From the NCBI GenBank assembly GCA_944989445.1, contig CALYLW010000044.1, positions 2,213,501-2,277,500 of the forward strand: DNA of 64,000 nucleotides. Reading direction: 5' to 3'. This stretch comes from Ampullaceana balthica (lineage: Eukaryota > Mollusca > Gastropoda > Lymnaeidae). The translations under genes and the position numbers were made by a program. Under the pieces are notes generated by a model. It saw only the letters and a program-made list of their open reading frames with translations, was not told where the DNA came from and searched no databases. Below, in pieces: positions 44,479 through 56,509 of this stretch. Position 1 is the first letter of the stretch; the number at the start of each line of letters is the position of its first letter.

Positions 44479-44802
44479 ATTTGCGAACGTAGCCCAAAGT
44501 ATTCATTTTTCTATGGCATCGTTTCAACGTATCTCCCTGAAGAAATTCGGTGGACGATTCGGAAGGTATGGCTTCATCTTCGAGACGGACAGTTTGAATA
44601 CAGAACCACAAAGAAATATATCGGACGTTATGTTCTGACTAATCATGAGCAAGTCTTATATGGCGATACCAAATCCACAGTATCCCTATTGGACACGCTG
44701 ACCAACGCCGTTAACAAAAAAGTCAACCCACCACGGTGTGCATCCTTGAACATAAAGTTGAAGGATTCAACAAATCATGTATTTTATGTATCTGCACGGT
44801 GA
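44479..44802 (+). CDS. Unrecognised exon-like open segment with stop codon (possible terminal exon)
   Basis: Seen: after TGTATTTATTTTTACCAG (a strong acceptor ending at 44478) an open frame of 107 codons runs in phase 0 to TGA at 44800-44802. Its composition is varied and protein-like, with charged and aromatic residues (for example YLPEEIRWTIRKVWLHLRDG, TTKKYIGRYVL, FYVSAR at the end). It has no useful internal ATG, as expected for a terminal exon or a fragment. It lies 1.2 kb upstream of KCC on the opposite strand. I do not recognise a family. No AATAAA was found soon after the stop. It could be a retroelement relic. Confidence 0.45.
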   Translation: MCERSPKYSFFYGIVSTYLPEEIRWTIRKVWLHLRDGQFEYRTTKKYIGRYVLTNHEQVLYGDTKSTVSLLDTLTNAVNKKVNPPRCASLNIKLKDSTNHVFYVSAR

Positions 44803-45189
44803 AAGCCGGGGGTGGGGGGTGGGGAGAAGTAATGGCAGATTGAGGGCAGGATGAAACTTGACTGCGCATCGGCACTTTAGCACAGGTGCTCTTAGATTGT
44901 GCACTGTTTACTGATTTGTACCACGGTACTTCATGGCAATAAGCAGTGTACCAGAGGGTATATCTGGATCTCTACACCGCCGGGATAACATTCTATTTTA
45001 GAAGGTAAAGGGTAGTCAATGTTTTGTAGGCGAGTTAGCCTATGGCCATACCATCAAGGACAACTAGTTTATCGAGATCGGAGGGTAGTAAAGTAACAGC
45101 AATAATCAGGAGCCTTATTTCTACTCATGCTAAATCTGTAAAGTAAATCGTCATTTAATTTGTTTTAAATATCGGACTTAAATTTTTAA

Positions 45190-45690
45190 AAACCGTATAA
45201 AAACCAGTTTTTGACTATAAATACTTTATGAGCGAGACATAACTAAAAGAATGTGTCTTATAATAAAAATACGCAGCGCAAGACCGTCCAAAAATACAAA
45301 ATGGTAGTTATGTGTCGTAATACATGTTTAATATAATGCGCACCGATCACAAAATATGTTTATAAAAAGTGTTGTCAATAAAATACGCACCTTATTGCGC
45401 GACAGAAAGGTTGTTCACTATAATATGCACCGCGACACTCGATCTCAAAAAATAACATGATACATAGAGATAAATAATATAATCTAAAAATTCAATAATT
45501 TAATTACAAAGGATGCGATCGATCTGAAATTTTGAGACATCGTTTTTATCATCGGTACGAAACTGCCTGCAAAATTTCAGCTCGCTAGCTTACAAGGAAG
45601 TGGGTTAAAAATCGATCCAAAGTTTTTTCGGCACTCAAGCAAGCAAGCAAGCAAGCAGACACCACGAGTTAATATAAAGGATTTAAAAAT
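45190..45690 (+). mobile_element. Helentron/HINE-like element, copy B1
   Basis: Related to A1-A4: starts near GACTATAAATACTTTATG and ends TTAATATAAAGGATTTA, with GATCGATCTGAAATTTTGA, ATTTCAGCTCGCTAGCTTAC and GGAAGTGGGTTAAA in the body. Differs by an internal diverged repeat of ATAATGCGCACCG-like units and a CAAG microsatellite at 45638-45658. Confidence 0.6.
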
Positions 45691-45926
45691 GCAACATCTT
45701 TTAATCACTTTAATATGAACCGTAATAGTACTGCTCTTGATCCTTGGTCAACGGCTGTCACTAGGTCATAGTCTTGAGGCCTTCTTATACTATGTAATAG
45801 TCTATCATTCAATAGTCTTAACTGTACATCACTACTGCTAGTATCTAGACGTCAACAGTATGTGGTCTGAGTAACAACTACCCCTTTTATCACCTGGACA
45901 TTACATTTATAGCCACTCTCTCTGAG

Positions 45927-47279
45927 TTCACTACCACACACGAGTTCACTACCACACACGAGTTCACTACCACACACGAGCTCACTACCACACACGAGCT
46001 CACTACCACACACGAGCTCACTACCACACACGAGCTCACTACCACACACGAGCTCACTACCACACACGAGCTCACTACCACACACGAGCTCACTACCACA
46101 CACGAGCTCACTACCACACACGAGCTCACTACCACACACGAGCTCACTACCACACACGAGCTCACTACCACACACGAGCTCACTACCACACACGAGCTCA
46201 CTACCACACACGAGCTCACTACCACACACGAGCTCACTACCACACACGAGCTCACTACCACACACGAGCTCACTACCACACACGAGCTCACTACCACACA
46301 CAAGCTCACTACCACACACGAGCTCACTACCACACACGAGTTCACTACCACACACGAGTTCACTACCACACACGAGTTCACTACCACACACGAGTTCACT
46401 ACCACACACGAGTTCACTACCACACACGAGTTCACTACCACACACGAGCTCACTACCACACACGAGCTCACTACCACACACGAGCTCACTACCACACACG
46501 AGTTCACTACCACACACGAGTTCACTACCACACACGAGTTCACTACCACACTCGAGTTCACTACCACACACGAGCTCACTACCACACACGATTTCACTAC
46601 CACACACGAGTTCACTACCACACACGAGTTCACTACCACACACGAGTTCACTACCACACACGAGTTCACTACCACACACGAGTTCACTACCACACACGAG
46701 TTCACTACCACACACGAGCTCACTACCACACACGAGTTCACTACCACACACGAGTTCACTACCACACACGAGTTCACTACCACACACGAGTTCACTACCA
46801 CACACGAGTTCACTACCACACACGAGTCCACTACCACACACGAGTTCACTACCACACACGAGTCCACTACCACACACGAGTCCACTACCACACACGAGTC
46901 CACTACCACACACGAGTCCACTACCACACACGAGTCCACTACCACACACGAGTTCACTACCACACACGAGTTCACTACCACACACGAGTCCACTACCACA
47001 CACGAGTCCACTACCACACACGAGTCCACTACCACACACGAGTTCACTACCACACACGAGTCCACTACCACACACGAGTCCACTACCACACACGAGTTCA
47101 CTACCACACACGAGTCCACTACCACACACGAGTCCACTACCACACACGAGTCCACTACCACACACGAGTCCACTACCACACACGAGTCCACTACCACACA
47201 CGAGTTCACTACCACACACGAGTTCACTACCACACACGAGTTCACTACCACACACGAGTCCACTACCACACACGAGTTC
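45927..47279. repeat. 18-bp minisatellite, about 75 copies
   Basis: The unit is GAG(T/C)(T/C)CACTACCACACAC. GAGCTC units dominate the left third, GAGTTC the middle, and GAGTCC is interspersed on the right. Each unit contains one CpG at an 18-bp interval. The 6-codon period leaves frames of 476 and 459 codons open on the minus strand; these are artefacts. Confidence 0.97.
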
Positions 47280-48967
47280 CATACTCAGTCAAGACAACTC
47301 GCAAGCTCATAAGACGTCAACGCAACAAAACGTCTCTTAAATTAACACACAAAAAAAACTATGTGCTTTATTTCGTATGAAACCGTATGAAATATTATCA
47401 TAGCAGGCGGTTGTTAAACAGATGCTATCGAACAACCAGAACATCATAATACAACTTGGATTGCAATCCTGTATTAAGACTTAACTGTTTACCGATTTTC
47501 AGCTTTTAATATGTTTAGGCCACAAGGTAAATCTTAAGGATATAAATTTGCATCCTAAAACGAACTAAAACAAATGTGTACAGACTACATGGGTGAAAAC
47601 TATTCATAGGGCGTTCATAGAAATTATGAAATAATAATAATATATATGACAAGCACAGATAATTCACATTAAGTGTTTAGATTCTAAAAAACTTATTGAA
47701 TATGAATTTTTGTTTAAAAACATTTTTTTTTAAATCAGTAATTCTAATACCGCGCTTGACGTCACTTGGCGGAGTAAGGAGCCGTAAGCTTTTCATTATT
47801 TTGATCCCTTTTTTTTTAGGCTCGCCGCCCAAACTGAAGTGCGTTAACCTATCCATCAAGCAGAGACAATGATTAGTGCTCTAGATCAGGCACTCTAGGA
47901 GAGAGGGTGGGGTGGTGGCGGTGGTGGGGGAACAGTGGTCTCATAAAGGTTTGTAGCGAGGCGATGGGTGGTTGGGGGAACAGTGGTCTCATAAAGGGTT
48001 GTAGCGAGGCGATGGTGGTGGTTGGGGAGGGTTGTAGCGAGGTGATGGTGGTGGTTGCAGCAGAGGGTACATGGGAGGTGGGTAGTGGTAGCTGGAGGTA
48101 CCAGCAGGAAGTGTACCAACCACAATTAATGAAGATAAAGTGAGATAGACATCTTCCCAATACCCCAGGGAAATGAAGGCAGAATAAAAATGGAACAACG
48201 CTTTGAAACGGGCCGCTTAAAGGAAATACCCAGTTTTTATATACGACTGATTGCTCGGGCGAAGATTTATTACCAAATGCCTACACTCAATATCTTCTAT
48301 ATTTGAAGATGTCAAGATGTGTAGCAAAATACCTACATTCGATCAAAGGCTACATTGAAAGATATAAAGAGTTATAATGAAATACCTACATTAGACTATT
48401 GCTTTATAATGAGTTAAGATTTATAACAAAATGTTTTTTTATACGATTTCTGATACAAAGATTATTTCAAATATGAAACCACAAATACATATTTAATAAC
48501 TGCTACATAAGAAAATGTAAAAAAAATGTGTTAACCAATAGCATACTTTCGATTACTGCTTGTTCATTTGCAAACAATGTATAAATAACCCTTTGGTTGA
48601 TAAACTTGTCAGGCATTTTACACTTTAAAATATTTGTTTTGCTTCCTATGGGATGTAGAAGAATGCCGCCTGACACAGACTGATTGCAATTTATGTTTTA
48701 AAGATAAGCTTATAACAAAGAAAGCACATAGCAAAAAGGAATCGCCTTTAAATTAAAAAAATCAATATGTGCTTCGCACAGGGAGTAAAAGAGAGAGAAA
48801 ATACTGTGAATTTTTTCAGGCATTAAAAAAAATGCAGGACATTTCAGGCGAAATTTTGTAATTTACGGAGTTGTCCTCAGACATTTTAAACAATTCCATG
48901 AGATTTCCAGGGCGTTCTAGAATTTCAGATGATAATTTGAACTCTCTAGTTAAAGGCAGACAAAACC
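47280..48967. other. Intergenic stretch with a small GT-rich repeat
   Basis: A short diverged repeat at 47925-48060 has GGGGAACAGTGGTCTCATAA twice and GTTGTAGCGAGG(C/T)GATGG three times. A diverged pattern with AAATACCTACATT is at 48260-48410. The rest is AT-rich; no gene recognised. Confidence 0.55.
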
Positions 48968-49350
48968 ATGCCTCGCCTCGCCATCCCGCCATCCATCATA
49001 TGCCATCGCCATCCCGCCTCTCATATAGCCTCGCCATTCCGCCTCCATATGCCTCGCCATCCCGCCTCCATATGCCTCGCCATCCCGCCTCCATATGCCT
49101 CGCCATCCCGCCTCCATATGCCTCGCCATCCCGCCTCCATATGCCTCGCCATCCCGCCTCCATATGCCTCGCCATCCCGCCTCCATATGCCTCGCCATCC
49201 CGCCTCCATATGCCTCGCCATCCCGCCTCCATATGCCTCGCCATCCCGCCTTCATATGCCTCGCCATCCCGCCTCCATATGCCTCGCCATCCCGCCTCCA
49301 TATGCCTCGCCATCCCGCCTCCATATGCCTCGCCATCCCGACCTCCATAT
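48968..49350. repeat. 23-bp GC-rich minisatellite, about 16 copies
   Basis: The unit contains CATATGCCTCGCCATCCCGC. Three units equal 69 nt, so long artefact frames exist in several phases on both strands. Confidence 0.95.
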
Positions 49351-49654
49351 GCATCGACACCCAGTCATTTTAAATGGTTCAGTGAGGACTAATAATTGTT
49401 TTTGAAGAAAAATAAACTTGTCCAGGGTACAAACATAAAACAATGAGATATGAAAAGTCTTGAACTACCAACTAGTCCATTTTTGAATGGTTTACAACCA
49501 CTCAGACGTTTTTTTAAAATTGTATGGCTGGGAACAACACATCGTTCAATTTTTTAAATATGTAATAGCAATAATCTAGTGATGCTCTAATCCTGTCATG
49601 AAAGTAATGGGCTACTGGACTACTAGGATTTCACCGCAGTTAAGTGTTTTTATT

Positions 49655-49790
49655 ATTTCGTTATATTCGTTTCATTTGTGTACTATTCGTCCGTTGAGGA
49701 AGGCTCTGCCGAAACGTTCGCTGTTGTGGTACGTCCTGTCAGGCCTACTAATACCCTGTTTATATGTTATACATTTACCTAATCCTGTCA
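49655..49790 (+). repeat. Interspersed repeat with a GAAAC hairpin motif, copy 2
   Basis: Matches 13590-13740 on the opposite strand. It reads TTGAGGAAGGCTCTGCCGAA followed by ACGTTCGCTG, in which GGC-TCT-GCC forms a short stem before GAAAC. This is like the stem II and GAAA part of a hammerhead, but the first core block (CTGANGA) is imperfect. Confidence 0.55.
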
Positions 49791-50009
49791 TAGATGCCCA
49801 CTGATGTAATGTATGTAGAGCAGGATGTAAGGGCGAGCTCATATGACTGGCGCTTGCACCAGTTTCTTCTCAACCCAGCAACACATTCAGCGACCACCAA
49901 GACGGTGTTATCGACCGCTCACTTCCAGGTCGGCGATCCCACGCATGCGCATGCACAAAAGTGGCAGTGTGGCTTTCATTCAACTCATGGTCCAAGGAAA
50001 ATAAATAAT

Positions 50010-50300
50010 CAATTTGAAAAAGGAAAACAAGGATACCAGAGTCTGCATTTAGAAAACAAGGACATCAGGGTTTATAATAAGACGAAAACGAATATCAAAG
50101 GCCACAAAAAATAGACCATATATCAGAGAATGTAATACGAAAATAAGAATATCAGACTTTGTAATAAGATAACAAGGAAATCAGAGTTTGTAAAAAGGTA
50201 ATAAGGATACTAAAGTTTGTCAAATGAAACACGTAGATTAGAATCTGAAAAATGTCACACTGTAATAAGAAAATGAGGTTTGAAAAGTAACGAAAAAGAA
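50010..50300. repeat. Diverged tandem repeat of about 35 bp
   Basis: AAACAAGGATACCAGAGT-like units recur with many changes, seen as AACAAGGAAATCAGAGTTTG, GTAATAAGGATACTAAAG and similar. An old array. Nearby frames show no domain. Confidence 0.5.
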
Positions 50301-50489
50301 AACTAGGAGTCGAAGTTGTTCATATAAGCAATAATTTCTTATTGAAACATGGAATAAAATCTGAACCAGAGATCCAGCACGATTTTAATGAAAAAACCAT
50401 ACCATCTCTATGAAATAGCCAATATAATATCAATAAAAGGTGCATATATACAATCTAAATGAAGTATGAAAATAGCGTCTGAATATAAA

Positions 50490-50970
50490 AACAACTAAAA
50501 AAACACGTTTTTTACTATAAATCCTTTATGTACGAGAAGTAACTAAAAGAATGTTAATTATAATACGCAGCGCAAGACCATCCAAAATGCCAAAATTGCA
50601 GTTGTGTCGTAAAACATGTTTAATATAATGCGCACCGATCAGGAATATGTTTATAAAAAGTTTTGTCAATAAAATACGCACCTTATTGCGCGACAGAAAG
50701 GTTGTTCAATATAATACGCACCGCGACACCCTATCTCAAAAAATAACATGATATATAGAGAATAAGTAAAATAATCTAAAATTCAATAATTTAATGACAG
50801 CACATGCAATCGATCTGAAATTTTGATACATCATTTTATCATCGGCACGAAACTGCCTGCTAAATTTCAGCTCGCTAGCTTACGAGGAAGTGGATTAAAA
50901 TAGATCCAAAGTTTTGGCGACAAGCTAGCAAGGGCGCAAGCAGACACCACGAGTTTATATAAAGGATTTA
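50490..50970 (+). mobile_element. Helentron/HINE-like element, copy B2
   Basis: Close to B1 over its full length: ACTATAAATCCTTTATGTAC at the start and TATATAAAGGATTTA at the end (inverted match), with the same ATAATGCGCACCGATCA and CTCGCTAGCTTACGAGGAAG blocks. Confidence 0.6.
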
Positions 50971-51029
50971 ACAAATAAAATAAAATCTCGGTGCACGTTC
51001 AGATACTATCTCTAAGAAATATCCCCGCA

Positions 51030-51690
51030 ACGAAATATGCAATATAACCTCAACGAAATATGCAATATAACCTCAACGAAATATGCAATATAACCTCAAC
51101 GAAATATGCAATATAACCTCAACGAAATATGCAATATAACCTCAACGAAATATGCAATATAACCTCAACGAAAATATGCAATATAAACTCAACGAAATAT
51201 GCAATATAACCTCAATGAAATATGCAATATAACCTCAATGAAATATGCAATATAACCTCAACGAAATATGCAATATAACCTCAACGAAATATGCAATATA
51301 ACCTCAACGAAATATGCAATATAACCTCAATGAAATAAGCAATATAACCTCAATGAAATAAGCAATATAACCTCAATGAAATAAGCAATATAACCTCAAT
51401 GAAATAAGCAATATAACCTCAATGAAATAAGCAATATAACCTCAATGAAATATGCAATATAACCTCAATGAAATAAGCAATATAACCTCAATGAAATATG
51501 CAATATAACCTCAATGAAATAAGCAATATAACCTCAATGAAATATGAAATATAACCTGAATGAAATGTGAAATAAAAACTCAATAAATTTTCAATACAAT
51601 CTCAATAAAATTTGCAATACAACCTCAATGAAATATGCCCGTACCAAACTTCAATGAAATATCCCGTACCAAATCAATGAAATATGCCGT
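51030..51690. repeat. 23-bp minisatellite, about 28 copies
   Basis: The unit contains GAAATATGCAATATAACCTC. The left block has CAACG and the right block CAATG and AAGCA, a clear gradient. It decays at the right edge (51560-51690). Confidence 0.95.
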
Positions 51691-51770
51691 ACAACCTCGT
51701 CGCATTCATGACTTGATTCAAACAAGACTGACAGACGAGAGAGACACATGTCCATGACAAGAGTCGGGAC

Positions 51771-51953
51771 CAATGTTCCCTCTAAGGAACGTTGGTCCGT
51801 GTGCAAAGTCATAAAACTCGTGTGCAAAGTTGCTCAGCATCCATATTTTGTGCAATATTTTAGCAAATTTGCTGCGCGGTAATTCCAAACTGCTGCGCGG
51901 TGTCTGTCAAATATCTGCGTGGCCGCGCACCACGCAGCTTAATGGGAACATTG
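51771..51953. mobile_element. hAT-type MITE, family CAATGTTCCC, copy 3
   Basis: 183 bp, starting CAATGTTCCC and ending GGGAACATTG. It has a perfect 8-bp duplication GTCGGGAC at 51763-51770 and 51954-51961. The body matches copy 1: GTGTGCAAAGT, AAATTTGCTGCGCGGT, GTCAAATATC. The perfect duplication makes it the youngest of the three. Confidence 0.92.
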
Positions 51954-51961
51954 GTCGGGAC

Positions 51962-52544
51962 CCTGACTTATTTGACCTGGTCCAGTTGCCTTCAGCATCA
52001 GCTAATGGGAGCTCAGTCTGAGCGTGAGACTCAATTATCTCCCATTGAATGGAGAATCACGGGTCCTATCAACAGAATGAAATACCTTCGGGAAGAGGGT
52101 GGGGTCGAAACGTCCGAAAATATTGACAGTGGACGCAAAGCCACTGGCTTTTTTGTTGTTGATTACTGAAAGCAATTGAATGGACTCTAAATGTCTCGCC
52201 ACGGCCCTTCTGGCCACACAGAAATTGCGCTGAGAAGTTGACCGACAATGATGGAAGGGAGAGTAATCGTCGCAGCATATATCGGGCCATCTCCAGGCGT
52301 CCCCCATGATGGAAGGAGAAGAGGAATTTTTTTTATTTTTAAAGTAATCGAAATAATAAATCAATAAGTTTCATAGATGACATCGGAATGATTTATGACT
52401 TCCAATCTATTGGGATAAAAATACATGTTAGAACTGAATAGACGAAAAGTATTTCCAAAAGACAAGGTTTCAGAAATGACTTCTAGAATACATCTTAAGA
52501 TGGTTGATCCCACTATAACTGTATGCTACGATTTAAACAGGACA
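51962..52544. other. Intergenic, no feature recognised
   Basis: Short frames occur on both strands (for example 52035-52364 minus) but none shows a known domain. Confidence 0.45.
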
Positions 52545-53010
52545 ATCACTAAAACCTGGTACTCTTTGATCTTAACGCTCAATCACACCTGGTGCTCTTT
52601 GAACCTAACACTCACTGACACCTGGTGCTCTTTGAACCTAACACTCACTGACACCTGGCACTCTTTGAACCTAACACTCACTGACACCTGGCACTCTTTG
52701 AACCTAACACTCACTGACACCTGGTGCTCTTTGATCCTAACACTCACTGAACCTGGTGCTCTTTGAACCTAACACTCACTGACACCTGGTGCTCTTTGAA
52801 CCTAACACTCACTGACACCTGGTGCTCTTTGAACATAACACTCACTGACACCTGGTGCTCTTTGAACCTAACACTCACTGACACCTGGTGCTCTTTGAAC
52901 CTAACACTCACTGACACCTGGTGCTCTTTGAACCTAACACTCACTGACACCTGGTGCTCTATGAACCTAACACTCACTGACACCTGGTGCTCTTTGATCT
53001 TTACACTGAA
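52545..53010. repeat. 33-bp minisatellite, about 14 copies
   Basis: The unit contains CTTTGAACCTAACACTCACTG and ACACCTGGTGC; the period is 11 codons and frames stay open on both strands. On the minus strand every unit has TCAGTGAGTG, a donor-like GTGAGT. Confidence 0.94.
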
Positions 53011-56000
53011 AACAACCACTCCTACATCATAAGTCTCAGTGACAGCAAAACACCTGTAGTTCCAACTTCCGATCAAGATAATCACCGATTTAAATTATTG
53101 ACGTAACAAACCTGGTTACTTGCACAATACCAGTTAGTTGACTGTTACTAGTTACTTGACTTCGCCCACCGTTACGTTTTGTTTTAAATACTGATCTTAA
53201 GCAAATTAAAAACACTAGACAAACTTTAACGTAAGCACTAGTGAGCACCAAGCATTTCCATTACAATATCAAAAATCTAAATTTTTAAGACGATGCTATG
53301 TACATACACAACATACTTGAGATTCAGGAAAATGTCAGACCAATCATACCATGTACATTGTACATATACACAAAAAACATAAATGAGTTTTAGGCAAATG
53401 TCGGTCCGATCATCGGCCGATGCTGAAAGGCCCCGTGCACCAAATTCTACCTGTCGAACCAATTAGGAAAGCCATGAATATTCATGAGGCTTAGCGTTAT
53501 TTAAACGACTCTTACATCACCACGCCAGCTAAGTGAGACAGGGGAAGATAAGTCAAGTTCAAAGTAAGGCTTTCAAATTGTAAGATCGGTACCTCATAAA
53601 ACATTAACGGCCTCCAAGCTGGAAATCAAGTTTCCCGTCCCATGGCAATTTAATTATGAAGAATGACGTAGCGAGTGTTAATGGCATGGAAACGGATTAA
53701 AATCAATACAAGAAAGGCCATTGGCCCTCACGTTGAAAGCTGTGGTTAACATAATAGCATGCAAATTATTCTTGTTTTTCTTTTTATCACTTTGACGGTA
53801 TTCAGCTGGAGTGATCTGTAAATTTTGAAGTTTGTAAAAAACGAAACAATCCATTAAACCGGATATTGTTAAAGAATTCCTCTAAAAAAGATTTGACGCA
53901 TCCACTGTTCAGAAAGAAAAAAAAAGGGGGGGGGGTGGCGTTTTAAAAAAAAAGCAACCCCTCTACACATGCCTGGCAGAGATTCTAGTCAGCGAAACGG
54001 AAAATTTAATGGCGGTAGTTGCAGACAGCAACGTGTTGGCGCGCTCCCAAACACACAAACAACTAACACGTATTGTAGCTCTTCGCCTTACTTGTAAGCA
54101 CTCACTGGGGCCAAGACTGTTCTTTAGGAAAACAAAACCATGAAAAAAAATATTTTAAAAAAATAGTGGTTCCTGGACTGAATTATGAGGTGCACGTTTA
54201 TTATAAAGAATGCCAGTTCGTTACTATTCACTTTAACTAAAGATGTGTTGTTTCTTTGTATGAAAAATGTACAACAGAAAATTAAACTTGACTTAGCCCC
54301 CCCCCCTTTTTCCTCCCTCAATCCTAAAATATAGTTATCAAAAAGTCTCTGGCGTGTAAAAGGAATCTCGACAAGATTAATTCCTGTGAGGATTAGTGGT
54401 CAGGGTACGATATTCAGACATACTGACCAAACTGACCCGTCTCTAACATGCGGCTCAACTTGCTGAGGACACAATAAGGACATGATGCTTGGAGCTTGAA
54501 GTGCATGGAGGGGATCCATGTGTTAAAACAATAAGGTGGTCGTGAAATAGACGGGGTGGGGAACCACTGAGTGAAATAGAAGGGGTGGGGAACCACTGAG
54601 TGAAATAGACGGGATGGGGAACCACTGAGTGAAATATCCGGCGGGGTGGGGGTCGGGCATAAATCCTAAGTCTGAGAACAACCCTGTGTGTTTCGTCAGG
54701 CCCCGAACTGACGTAATCTCGTGATGCGATTGCTCTAGACCTGTCTAACGTGAGTAGGTCTTAGCAAGTCGTACAGGTAAATTCTCGAGTTTTGAGTTTT
54801 CCTGGCGAACACAGCCTGTTCTCCACGCGAACTTCGTATTCAGGCCAAAAAAGATCATGAAAATGCGACTGAAATATTAGAGCCTGATATAACTACTGTC
54901 TGGGCGTTCTAATAAAGCCATCGCCATGCGTCTACGAGCCTCGCCAAAAATAGGCTGACGGTTGCTATAGGAGGACGGCTGTTATTGTGGCTAGCAAGAT
55001 CTTGTCAGCTCAGCGCAGGACGATGATTTATGCCACAAAAGATGTAACAGGAAACTAGATTGGAGCGTGCGCGTTGTATCGGAGGCTGGTCATTCATTAG
55101 TGTTAGATAGATACATTCAAGGACGAGTGATCTATCAGCGGGTAGTACGGACAAACTCGTGGATAAATCCGATTGTTGCTTTTTTTCAAGCCATGTTCGT
55201 ACTGGGACGAAGTTGGCACCATTCTAGACCAACTCAATGTTCGGTCAAACTGCGGGTAGTTAACCTGTGACGGTGTAACAAGAACTCAAATTACCATTAG
55301 TTGACACCTGTCCCATCCAAAATGGCATCGGGGGGGGGGCGTGCTCGAGTTAATGAGGCCGTGAAAATGGTAATTCTGTGCAATCGTATTTACTGGACGT
55401 GGCTGGGTTGTCTATCAGATTTAAAGATGCAAGCAGGAGCTGAAGCAAAAATATGTGTTAACCACTGTTTAGCACAGTCGTCACGGCTAGGCTCACGTTA
55501 GCAGCCTCTCACAGATATCGGTGAACAGTTTAACACGCGGCCCAACGAACACACAGTGAACAATGTATAAAGGTGATAAAATAGATACATACAAGGAGGT
55601 GTGTCCAGAAGTTTGAACATAACGCTAAGACACTAAAGAATTCTACGAAATGTATCCACGCATAATGTACACGATCTCAACTCTAATAAGAGCAGCGTGA
55701 AACATATAGAGAACACAAACATACAAATATCATGTTGGTAACTTTTGAAATAACTGACTTTTAAAGTAGGAACAGTGAGTGGGGAAAAAAATCAACAAGC
55801 CCAGAAGATAAAGCATTGGCGTATATGGGAGTTAGATGTGGAAAGGTTTGTGAGAAATTAATCACTAACAAAGGTCTGAAAAATACTACAGCTTGACTGA
55901 AATATCTACCATTCCAAATGATGGACAAAGTTATAAGATTTTAAAATGAAATCCAAAAATATATCTAATTGACATACTTTAATTTATCAAGTCAGACAAC

Positions 56001-56509
56001 AAGACGTAACGCTTTGAACTACTGTCGATAGTCCCGTTCAGTCAACAGGAGCTCCGCCTACGAGTGTGAAATACTGTGCACTGCGATAGCGCTTTGAGAG
56101 ATAACAGGTGAACCACCAGTACAGGGTCAGATCTGCAAGGTGTGTTTATGGAGGGCTATTGCCAGGAAAAAAGACGAAGAAATGCATCATTTAAAATTTG
56201 CCAGGATGTCTCTCAATCATTGAGGTTGCCAGGGCGACTCATGCGTTGTCGAGGATGTCTGGTGTTGGCCAGAGAGGAGTTCTGATCATTAAATACCCAG
56301 TAAGTCAGTAGGTATTTAGAAATCGCCGGGCAGTAAAGGATTTTTTTTTCGTTGGCCTACAGAGCACAGCCGGGCCTACATTGTTACATATGCCGACACC
56401 ATTTTGTTACGGTAGCGAAACTTAACTAACAATATGTTTGAGAATTCCCATAGAATGTGTTTGGAAAACCGGGACTATGAAACTTCCTCTTCAAGCCTAC
56501 TTTCATAAA
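53011..56509. other. Intergenic stretch, mostly unclassified
   Basis: A 29-bp repeat (GGTGGGGAACCACTGAGTGA, 3 copies) lies at 54550-54640, and an A-run followed by a G-run at 53916-53940. The 54700-55520 part is richer in GC and CpG, with frames up to 67 codons, but nothing recognisable. Confidence 0.45.

Noticed and set aside
45852..47282. Minus-strand open frames of 476 and 459 codons
   Set aside because: They are the 18-bp array read in several open phases (six-residue repeats). There is no start context, no splice support, and several frames are open at once.
49794..50114. Plus-strand frame of 106 codons starting with ATG
   Set aside because: Its second half is a diverged tandem repeat and its first half shows no domain; chance is the simplest reading.
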